Assembly (NCBI GenBank): GCA_007128525.1
Contig: SKXG01000168.1
Span: forward strand, 1 to 5,192
Origin: Pseudomonadales bacterium
GTDB lineage: Bacteria; Pseudomonadota; Gammaproteobacteria; Pseudomonadales; Azotimanducaceae
DNA length: 5,192 nt
Reading direction: 5' to 3'
The notes beneath the pieces are model-generated. The model ran no database searches. It had not been told where the DNA came from and saw nothing but the letters and a program-made list of their open reading frames with translations. Positions 1 to 4,911 of this stretch are shown piece by piece. Position numbers and translations under genes: made by a program. Position 1 is the first letter of the stretch. The number at the start of each line of letters is the position of its first letter.

Positions 1-390
1 CATGGGCGCCTGGTCGAAGCGGGCAAAGGCCCGCTCCACCGGCTGACCGATGGCGGCCTCGATCAGCGCACGTGCCTCGTCACTTGGAAAGGGCGGTACC
101 TTGTCCTGCAGGCGTGACAGCTCCGCGGCGAAATCCGGGCTGAGCAGATCCTTGCGGGTGGAGATGATCTGGCCGAATTTGACGTACACCGGCCCCAGAT
201 CCTCCAGAGCCAGGCGCAGTCGCTCGGCGGATGAGCGCTTGGGGCGTGGCAGAAAACGGCTCGGCCGAAGCGCCCAGAATATCCGGGCGGCGGCCGGGAA
301 CTCGGCCGGATCCAGGCCCGTGGCGTCGAGTAGCGTGTCCAGCCGGTAGCGCACCAAGGTGCGCATGATGCGAAACAGGCGACGGCTCAT
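1..390 (-). CDS. ubiB: UbiB, ubiquinone biosynthesis atypical kinase/ATPase (N-terminal 130 residues; runs off the left edge)
   Basis: This is the start of UbiB, a membrane-associated member of the ABC1/ADCK/UbiB atypical kinase family needed for ubiquinone synthesis. The first 130 residues are present and the frame is open to the window edge; E. coli UbiB is about 540 residues. The N-terminus MSRRLFRIMRTLVRYRLD resembles the E. coli start. Residues 65-83 hold LGPVYVKFGQIISTRKDLL, containing the family's diagnostic KxGQ motif (K71, G73, Q74), followed by LQDKVPPF at 94-101. In this family the KxGQ segment folds over the nucleotide site. The catalytic domain and C-terminal membrane helices lie outside the window. 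The ATG overlaps the ubiJ stop as ATGA, which suggests translational coupling, and AGGA lies 3 bases upstream, a rather short spacing. The family call is very secure; the exact role in quinone synthesis (lipid extraction or regulation) is family knowledge, not visible here. Confidence 0.96.
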   Translation of the reverse strand, partial: MSRRLFRIMRTLVRYRLDTLLDATGLDPAEFPAAARIFWALRPSRFLPRPKRSSAERLRLALEDLGPVYVKFGQIISTRKDLLSPDFAAELSRLQDKVPPFPSDEARALIEAAIGQPVERAFARFDQAPM

Positions 391-1016
391 GAATCCTGCG
401 AACCGGCAGTTGGTGTCGACAGCGCATCGGCACGTGCTGCCAGCCGATCAGCAGCGAGCTGCAGTTGATAGAGCCGGCTGGCCAGCGCCTCGAACTCCGG
501 GCGGGTCAGATAGCGTTGCTGCGCCTGTTGGCGGAAACGGTCACCGGCGGTGTCCTGCAGGGCGTCGAACAGGCTTCGGCCCGTGGCCAGGCCGAGATCG
601 ACCAGGTCGGCAAGGTGATCTGCCGCCTGCCGGCCGAGCATGGGCTCGACAGCCTGTGCAATGTCCGGGCGCGCTTCTCGCAGCAGCGCCTTCAGTTCCA
701 GCAGGAGACTTTGATCGCCGTCGACCTCTGCGTTGTGGTTCGGCCGTTCCATCATCAACGCGAGCAGGTCCAGCGGTGCGCCACGCAGCGTGACTGTGGG
801 TTTCAACGGCGCCACCGGCGTCAGGTGGGCCCGGTCTTCGCGCAGTATCAGTGTAAAGTCCTGGGTCTGGCCCAGTGGACCCAGGCACAGCACCCGGATG
901 CTTGCGCCGGCGTGCGCCTTGAGTCTGGCGCGGGTCGCCGGGTCGAGCGTCAGCACCTGATTAATCAGGTGCTCAAAAAGCTCGGCAAACTGATCATTGA
1001 AGGTATTGCGGATCAT
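387..1016 (-). CDS. ubiJ: UbiJ, SCP2-domain accessory factor of ubiquinone biosynthesis
   Basis: This 209-residue protein is placed as UbiJ by its fixed position between ubiE and ubiB and by its SCP2-like sequence; E. coli UbiJ is about 200 residues. UbiJ is a soluble lipid-binding factor that, with UbiK, supports the aerobic Ubi complex. The N-terminal half (about residues 10-110) is the SCP2-type sterol/lipid-binding fold, with FEHLINQVLTLDP at 14-26 and alternating hydrophobic strands such as HLTPVAPLKPTVTLRG. The C-terminal region (about 165-203) is rich in Gln, Ala, Leu and Arg with heptad-like spacing and is probably the coiled coil that pairs with UbiK. The ATG starts 5 bases after the ubiE stop, so the two are almost certainly cotranscribed. 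No strong ribosome-binding site is visible. A perfect palindrome lies in codons 15-22 and is listed separately. The Ser/Asp tail overlaps the ubiB start codon. Confidence 0.92.
   Translation of the reverse strand: MIRNTFNDQFAELFEHLINQVLTLDPATRARLKAHAGASIRVLCLGPLGQTQDFTLILREDRAHLTPVAPLKPTVTLRGAPLDLLALMMERPNHNAEVDGDQSLLLELKALLREARPDIAQAVEPMLGRQAADHLADLVDLGLATGRSLFDALQDTAGDRFRQQAQQRYLTRPEFEALASRLYQLQLAADRLAARADALSTPTAGSQDS
952..973. repeat. 22-bp perfect palindrome within the 5' part of ubiJ
   Basis: Arms AGCACCTGA and TCAGGTGCT flank the central TTAA, and the whole 22 bp equals its own reverse complement. It lies about 44 bases into ubiJ and encodes the HLINQVL segment. In mRNA it could form a 9-bp stem with a 4-base loop; in DNA it is a two-fold symmetric site suited to a dimeric regulator. 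In the direction of transcription there is no T-tract after it (the CTTTTTG run comes before it), so it is not an intrinsic terminator. The symmetry is directly visible; any function is unproven. Confidence 0.85.
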
Positions 1017-1021
1017 TTGGC

Positions 1022-1837
1022 TCAGCCCGCTTCTGTGGCGGCATTGTTGGTCTCACCGGTTCCGGCCTTGCGACCACTGTGGATGGCCGCGACGCCATTG
1101 CACAGGTTGTCGTAGCGCACCTCAGCAAAGCCGGCAGATTCAATCATCTGCCTCAGGCTGTCCTGATCCGGGTGCTGCTCGATAGACTCGACCAGATACT
1201 GGTAAGCCGCCCCCTCGCCGGTGATCAGGCTGCCGACTTTGGGCCACAGCGACTGAAAGCCGGCGTAGGCGCGTTGCATGACCGGGTTTTCGGCCTTGGA
1301 AAATTCCAGCACCAGCAGCCGTCCTCCGGGGCGCAACACCCGGTGCATCTCCGTCAGTGCAGCGGCCTTGTCCGTGACATTGCGCAGCCCGAAGCCAATG
1401 GTCAGGCAGTGAAAGCTGTGATCGGCGAAAGGCAGTGTCTCGGCATTGGCCTGGCAATAGCTGACGTTGGTCAGGCCCTGGTTCAACAACCGATCCCGGC
1501 CCACTTCCATCATGGCCGCGTTGATGTCCGCCAGCACGACCCGGCCATCTGCTCCGACGACGGGTGACAGCAGGGCGCTGAGATCGCCCGTGCCGCCAGC
1601 GAGGTCCAGCACGTACTGGCCCGGTCGAAGACCGGACATCTCTACTGTGAATCGCTTCATCAGCCGGTGCGTGCCCAGCGACATCAGGTCGTTCATCAGG
1701 TCATAGCGCCGGGCGACGGACTCGAACACGCCCTGCACACGCCGCGTTTTCTCGGCACGGCTGACGCGCTCATGGCCGAAGTCGACCTGATCGTCCTCGG
1801 TGGTGCTGCGTGGATTGTCCGGTTGGCGGTTGGTCAC
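1022..1837 (-). CDS. ubiE: UbiE, SAM-dependent C-methyltransferase of ubiquinone (and menaquinone) biosynthesis
   Basis: UbiE transfers a methyl group from S-adenosylmethionine to the ring carbon of the demethylated benzoquinol (or demethylmenaquinol) precursor. The 271-residue product has the class I methyltransferase signature in order: VFESVARRYDLMNDLMSLG (37-55), SAM motif I DLAGGTGDL (78-86), motif II VVLADINAAMM (100-110), NAETLPF (131-137), the UbiE signature GFGLRNVTD (148-156), LRPGGRLLVLEFSK (168-181) and ESIEQHPDQ (217-225). The E. coli enzyme is about 251 residues; this one has a slightly longer N-terminus and about 14 extra polar residues after HSGRK at the C-terminus. The start codon is GTG, with AGGA nine bases upstream; no in-frame ATG gives a full-length family N-terminus. 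No menaquinone genes are visible, so the ubiquinone role is favoured by context. It heads a tightly packed ubiE-ubiJ-ubiB group. Confidence 0.97.
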   Translation of the reverse strand: MTNRQPDNPRSTTEDDQVDFGHERVSRAEKTRRVQGVFESVARRYDLMNDLMSLGTHRLMKRFTVEMSGLRPGQYVLDLAGGTGDLSALLSPVVGADGRVVLADINAAMMEVGRDRLLNQGLTNVSYCQANAETLPFADHSFHCLTIGFGLRNVTDKAAALTEMHRVLRPGGRLLVLEFSKAENPVMQRAYAGFQSLWPKVGSLITGEGAAYQYLVESIEQHPDQDSLRQMIESAGFAEVRYDNLCNGVAAIHSGRKAGTGETNNAATEAG

Positions 1838-1846
1838 GGCATCGGT

Positions 1847-1850
1847 TCCT
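1847..1850 (-). promoter_or_regulatory. Ribosome-binding site of ubiE (AGGA), supporting the GTG start
   Basis: AGGA lies nine bases before the GTG start of ubiE at 1837. It is also four bases before an out-of-frame ATG at 1842 that opens a two-codon ORF (ATG CCG TGA) whose stop overlaps the GTG. The site decides the start because no other initiation codon nearby has a comparable upstream sequence. Confidence 0.55.
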
Positions 1851-1906
1851 GAATTCAGAGCTACTCTAGTGTACCTGCTGGACCCGGCCTTGCAGAGACT
1901 GCCCGG

Positions 1907-2299
1907 TCAATCCTTCGGCGGTGTCCAGCGACCAAGCGGGATGGTTGGCAGACGGCTGGCGTTGGCGGAGGCGAGCTCACGCTCATAGTCTGCGAAGTAG
2001 CGGGCCTGGTTGCGTCCCAGGTCCTCGAGCAGTGCCCAGGTGTACAGCCCCGTGTCATGACCATCGTCAAAGGTGATTCGGATGGCGTAGTTGCCGACTG
2101 CCTCAATGTCGGTGATGCCAACATACTTCTTGCCGGTTTGCAGGCGCCGTTCACCACTGCCATGGCCCCGGACCTCGGCGGACGGCGAATAAACGCGCAG
2201 CAGCTCCACCGGAATCTCAAGTGTGCTGCCATCGGCATAGCGCAGTTCGAGCTGGCGTGCTTCGCGCTGCAAGGAGATGGCGGTGGGTGCCTGTGCCAT
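1907..2299 (-). CDS. DUF971 protein (gamma-butyrobetaine hydroxylase-like N-terminal domain), standalone
   Basis: A 130-residue cytoplasmic protein made up almost wholly of a DUF971 domain. The same domain forms the N-terminus of gamma-butyrobetaine hydroxylases and is fused to Mrp/ApbC-type iron-sulfur carriers such as plant HCF101. Typical family segments are LELRYADGSTLEIPVELLRVYSPSAEVRGHG (17-47, quoted here only as the landmarks LRVYSPSAEVRGHG), KKYVGI (57-62), a central ITFDDGHDTGLYTW (75-88) and WALLEDLGRNQ (88-98). No cysteines are present, so it cannot by itself hold a Cys-ligated metal or Fe-S cluster. It starts 20 bases after hslU, with only a weak AGG about 8 bases upstream of the ATG, and is probably cotranscribed with hslVU. 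Standalone DUF971 genes beside hslU are known from other gammaproteobacteria. The biochemical role is unknown, and I infer none beyond a possible link to Fe-S biology through its relatives. Confidence 0.88.
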   Translation of the reverse strand: MAQAPTAISLQREARQLELRYADGSTLEIPVELLRVYSPSAEVRGHGSGERRLQTGKKYVGITDIEAVGNYAIRITFDDGHDTGLYTWALLEDLGRNQARYFADYERELASANASRLPTIPLGRWTPPKD

Positions 2300-2319
2300 G
2301 TCGGGGCCTGCGACCGGTG

Positions 2320-3648
2320 TCAGAGAATGTATCTGGACAGATCCTGGTCCTGGACCAGGTTGGCCAGATGCCGGTTCACATAGTCGGCGTCGATCTGCAC
2401 GCTGGTGTCATCGCCGGTGCGGTCGGCGGCATCGTAGGACACTTCGTCAAGCAGCCGCTCCATGACCGTGTGCAGACGTCGCGCGCCGATGTTCTCGGTC
2501 GACTCGTTGACCTGCCAGGCCAGTTCAGCGATGCGCGCGATGCCCTCGTCGGTAAACGTCAGCGTCAACCCTTCGGTCGCCAGCAAGGCCTGATATTGCT
2601 GGGTCAGAGATGCATTGGGTTCGGTCAGAATGCGCTTGAACTCGTCCGGCGTCAGTGCCGCCAATTCGACCCGGATTGGCAACCGCCCCTGCAGTTCCGG
2701 AATCAGGTCAGACGGTTTGGCGAGATGGAAGGCGCCGGAAGCGATAAACAGAATGTGATCGGTCTTGACCATGCCGTACTTGGTCGACACGGTGCAGCCT
2801 TCGATCAGAGGCAACAGGTCACGCTGCACACCTTCGCGGCTGACGTCGGCGCCGGTGGTTTCTGCGCGCTTGGCAACTTTGTCCAGCGGATCGAGAAAGA
2901 CGATTCCGGTCTGCTCGACAACGTCCACAGCGCGAGCTTTGAGATCCTCTTCGTTGATGAGCTTCATGGCCTCTTCTTCCTGCGCGCGCTGCAGGGCATC
3001 CTTGACCTTCAGCCGCACGTTGCGCTTACGGTCGCTGCCGAGGCTCGAGAACATGTTTTGCAGCTGGCTGGTCATCTCTTCCATGCCCGGCGGGGCCATG
3101 ATTTCCACGCCGAATTGTTGCTGTGCCAGGTCGAGTTCGATTTCCCGGTCGTCGAGTTCGCCTTCCCGCAGTTTTTTGCGGAACATCTGTCGGGTTGCCG
3201 AATCGGTTTTGTTGGCGTCGGTATTGTAGCCGGCTCTGGGCTCCGGCAAGAGCGCGTCCAGAATCCGCTCTTCCGCGGCATCAGCAGCGCGATCCTTCAC
3301 TTTGGCGAGTTGCTCTTCACGCAGCATCTTGATGGCGACATCAACCAGATCACGAATGATCGACTCCACATCGCGGCCCACATAGCCCACCTCAGTAAAC
3401 TTGGTGGCTTCGATCTTGATAAAGGGTGCACCGGCCAGCCGTGCCAGACGTCGGGCGATTTCCGTTTTGCCGACACCGGTCGGGCCAATCATCAATATGT
3501 TCTTCGGCGTCACTTCCTCGCGCAGTGTCGGCTCGAGCTGCATTCTGCGCCAGCGGTTGCGCAGGGCGATGGCGACCGCGCGCTTGGCGTCCTGCTGGCC
3601 GACGATGTGTCGGTCGAGTTCGTGGACGATTTCACGAGGCGTCATCAT
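2320..3648 (-). CDS. hslU: HslU, AAA+ unfoldase ATPase of the HslVU protease, with an atypical Walker B motif
   Basis: HslU hexamers unfold substrates and feed them into the HslV peptidase. From the chosen ATG the product is 442 residues, against 443 in E. coli. It has the N-terminal [17 protein letters not shown], Walker A GPTGVGKT (55-62), pore loop GYVG (88-91), an inserted I domain (about 110-230), sensor 1 region [12 protein letters not shown] (297-308), the arginine-finger region ELQGRLPIR (318-326), sensor 2 GARR (388-391) and the C-terminal tail LSRYIL that docks into HslV. The Walker B region reads [10 protein letters not shown] (248-257): the catalytic Glu expected after Asp253 is Pro254 (codon CCG at 2889-2887). 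The rest is well conserved. I chose the start at 3648 because TGGAG lies 7 bases upstream and the family N-terminus begins there; a longer frame to 3711 adds 21 residues unlike HslU. It overlaps hslV by 17 bases, implying coupled translation. Confidence 0.97.
   Translation of the reverse strand: MMTPREIVHELDRHIVGQQDAKRAVAIALRNRWRRMQLEPTLREEVTPKNILMIGPTGVGKTEIARRLARLAGAPFIKIEATKFTEVGYVGRDVESIIRDLVDVAIKMLREEQLAKVKDRAADAAEERILDALLPEPRAGYNTDANKTDSATRQMFRKKLREGELDDREIELDLAQQQFGVEIMAPPGMEEMTSQLQNMFSSLGSDRKRNVRLKVKDALQRAQEEEAMKLINEEDLKARAVDVVEQTGIVFLDPLDKVAKRAETTGADVSREGVQRDLLPLIEGCTVSTKYGMVKTDHILFIASGAFHLAKPSDLIPELQGRLPIRVELAALTPDEFKRILTEPNASLTQQYQALLATEGLTLTFTDEGIARIAELAWQVNESTENIGARRLHTVMERLLDEVSYDAADRTGDDTSVQIDADYVNRHLANLVQDQDLSRYIL
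2331..2359. repeat. Two adjacent inverted repeats at the 3' end of hslU
   Basis: Positions 2331-2342 carry ATCTG/CAGAT arms around two bases. The abutting 2343-2359 carry 8-base arms CCTGGTCC/GGACCAGG around one base. They lie in the last codons of hslU (the [10 protein letters not shown] region), just before its stop. The second could fold into a 7-bp stem with a 3-base loop in mRNA. No T-tract follows, so this is not a standard terminator. Part of the symmetry may come from the repeated Gln-Asp codons. Confidence 0.6.
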
Positions 3649-4198
3649 GTGCTGGCTCCAGGCGTTCAACGGTGACGTTGTGGTTGGTGTAGACGCAGAT
3701 GTCGGCTGCAATGTTCAGCGCGCGCGAGACGATCTGTTCGGCATCCAGGGTGCTGTCGTCAAGCAGCGCACGGGCAGCCGCCTGGGCATAGGGGCCGCCG
3801 GAGCCGATCGCGATCAGCCCGTCTTCCGGCTCAATGACGTCGCCGTTGCCGCTGATGATGAAAGAGTTGTCTATGTCGGCGACGGCGAGCAGCGCCTCAA
3901 GGCGACGCAGGGCACGGTCAGAGCGCCACTCCTTGGCCAGCTCGACCGCGGCCCGGGTCAGGTTGCCCTGATACTTTTCGAGCTGCGCTTCGAAGCGTTC
4001 GACCAGCGTGAAGGCATCGGCCGTGCCGCCGGCAAAGCCGGCCAGCACCTGGTCCTTGTAAACGCGCCGCACCTTGCGGGCGTTGCCTTTCATGATGGTC
4101 TGGCCCAGAGAGACCTGGCCATCGCCGCCCATGGCGACGGCGCCCTCGCGGCGAACGGAAACGATGGTCGTGCCGTGAAACTGTTCCAAAGCCTGCAT
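3632..4198 (-). CDS. hslV: HslV, threonine peptidase subunit of the HslVU protease
   Basis: HslV is the proteasome-like peptidase that forms a double hexameric chamber capped by HslU. The 188-residue precursor begins MQALEQFHG, then TTIVSVRR. The catalytic nucleophile should be Thr10, exposed by cleavage of the nine-residue leader after Gly; E. coli HslV needs only removal of Met. Numbered from that Thr, Asp17 (in GGDGQ) and Lys33 (in MKGNARK) are present as expected. Also seen are [32 protein letters not shown], the [15 protein letters not shown] segment near the active site, and ADICVYTNH toward the end. The mature part, about 179 residues, has a short acidic tail (EPAHDDAS) beyond the E. 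coli end. The start is the only suitable ATG; no clear ribosome-binding site precedes it. A sigma-32-like promoter lies immediately upstream, matching the known heat-shock control of hslVU in E. coli. Confidence 0.97.
   Translation of the reverse strand: MQALEQFHGTTIVSVRREGAVAMGGDGQVSLGQTIMKGNARKVRRVYKDQVLAGFAGGTADAFTLVERFEAQLEKYQGNLTRAAVELAKEWRSDRALRRLEALLAVADIDNSFIISGNGDVIEPEDGLIAIGSGGPYAQAAARALLDDSTLDAEQIVSRALNIAADICVYTNHNVTVERLEPAHDDAS
3656..3660 (-). promoter_or_regulatory. Ribosome-binding site of hslU (TGGAG)
   Basis: TGGAG sits seven bases before the first of two consecutive ATG codons (3648 and 3645), within the coding sequence of hslV. It fixes the hslU start here rather than at the upstream in-frame ATG at 3711, and fits coupled translation of the peptidase and ATPase subunits. 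Confidence 0.7.
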
Positions 4199-4220
4199 CC
4201 GGAATTAGGGGTGAAGAAGG

Positions 4221-4250
4221 ATACTGGGGACGACCCGGACCGAATTCAAC
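4221..4250 (-). promoter_or_regulatory. Candidate sigma-32 (RpoH) heat-shock promoter of hslVU
   Basis: Read on the minus strand, GTTGAA (4250-4245) resembles the sigma-32 -35 core CTTGAA. After 15 bases, CCCCAGTAT (4229-4221) resembles the -10 CCCCATNTA. Both the sequences and the spacing fit the E. coli consensus. The -35 overlaps the ftsN-like gene's TGA stop (4248-4246). A start about 6-8 bases further on would leave a leader of roughly 15-17 bases before the hslV ATG. E. coli hslVU is a known sigma-32 operon with its promoter in the corresponding ftsN-hslV gap. This is a pattern match only, with no transcript data. Confidence 0.55.
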
Positions 4251-4836
4251 CGGCAGCCGCCTGATTCGGCCTGCGCCGTAGCGGCAGCGGGTCGATGTCC
4301 TGCTCGCGCAGGGTGGTTTGTGCGCGGCGCATCAGGCGCTCGCTGTCGAACGGGCCAACCAGCACGCGGTGACGAGTGGCACCGCCGGGCAGTGTGACGG
4401 TGGCGGTATTGGCGTCGAGGCCAAGCAGCAGCAGCGAGGCGCGCAGTCGTTCCGCATCTTCATGGCGGCTGAACGAACCCGCCTGCAGCAGGTACTCGAT
4501 TTCCTCCGCAGGTTCACCGCTCGCCGCACTGGGCTGGCGGCGGTCGCCATCGCTGCGGGCCGGCAGCTGCTGGGACGGCAACTGATCCCAAAACGTGAAC
4601 TCCGGCTGTGGCCGGGCCGGTTCGCTCGGCACGGGCGTGGCGTCTACGCCGCTGATGCGGGGCGAATCACGCCCGGACAGCACTTCCGGCAGCAGGGCGC
4701 CGGCCAGGGTCGCGGCGATACCCACCACCAGTCCGGTCGCAAAACTGCCCCAGCTAAAGCGGCGCGGCTGGGCTGCCGGGCGCCGTCGGCGGCTGGGCTT
4801 TGCAGAAGTGCGGCGTTGGGCGTAATCCGTCGGCAT
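4246..4836 (-). CDS. ftsN: FtsN-like cell division protein with SPOR domain (short form)
   Basis: This is a bitopic inner-membrane protein resembling FtsN, which activates septal peptidoglycan synthesis and binds denuded glycan through its SPOR domain. I chose the start at 4836 because MPTDYAQRR then lines up with the E. coli FtsN start MAQRDYVRR, whose cytoplasmic tail contacts FtsA; a longer frame from ATG 4884 would add 16 residues and is the alternative. The 196-residue product has a basic tail (1-26, rich in Arg), one membrane helix (about 27-52), a periplasmic linker with FTFWDQLP (80-87), and a SPOR domain (about 113-184) with YLLQAGSF (115-122), a Leu-rich helix and HRVLVGPF (156-163). 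It is much shorter than E. coli FtsN (319 residues), mainly in the linker. It lies between priA and hslV; ftsN next to hslV is conserved. A generic SPOR-protein role cannot be excluded. Confidence 0.82.
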   Translation of the reverse strand: MPTDYAQRRTSAKPSRRRRPAAQPRRFSWGSFATGLVVGIAATLAGALLPEVLSGRDSPRISGVDATPVPSEPARPQPEFTFWDQLPSQQLPARSDGDRRQPSAASGEPAEEIEYLLQAGSFSRHEDAERLRASLLLLGLDANTATVTLPGGATRHRVLVGPFDSERLMRRAQTTLREQDIDPLPLRRRPNQAAAG

Positions 4837-4911
4837 GGCGTGGCTTGGTCTCGAGTGGTCGTTGGTCCGGGCAGACCGGCGCATGATACCGGCTGCAACC
4901 GGGCGTGCGCA

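Noticed and set aside
1878..1909. Hairpin-like GC-rich dyad (GACCGGGC / GCCGGGTC) between the DUF971 gene and ubiE, considered as a terminator
   Set aside because: The stem has a G-G mismatch and a 12-base loop, and no T-tract follows in the direction of transcription.
1869..1910. Possible sigma-70 promoter before ubiE (TACACT as -10, CTGCAA as -35)
   Set aside because: The -10 matches 4 of 6 and the -35 about 3 of 6 consensus bases, too weak to list; the 69-base gap may still hold a promoter.
2221..3675. A 484-codon open frame on the plus strand, opposite hslU
   Set aside because: It lies almost wholly antisense to well-conserved hslU, has no recognisable domain, and is explained by high GC and codon bias leaving the opposite frame free of stops.
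3649..3711. A longer HslU with 21 extra N-terminal residues from the ATG at 3711
   Set aside because: The extra residues are unlike any HslU start, lie wholly within hslV coding sequence, and lack the good ribosome-binding site that precedes 3648.
4028..4042. GCCGGC-AAA-GCCGGC repeat in hslV
   Set aside because: It encodes the conserved AGFAGGTA segment of HslV, so amino-acid constraint and GC-rich codons explain it.
3401..4264. A 287-codon open frame on the plus strand, opposite hslU and hslV
   Set aside because: Antisense shadow of two conserved genes, with no family features in its translation.
4883..4911. Possible sigma-70 promoter between priA and the ftsN-like gene (TATCAT as -10, 17 bases after TGCGCA)
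   Set aside because: The -10 is good (5 of 6) but the -35 matches only 3 of 6, so this could be chance. If real it would favour the later ftsN start at 4836.
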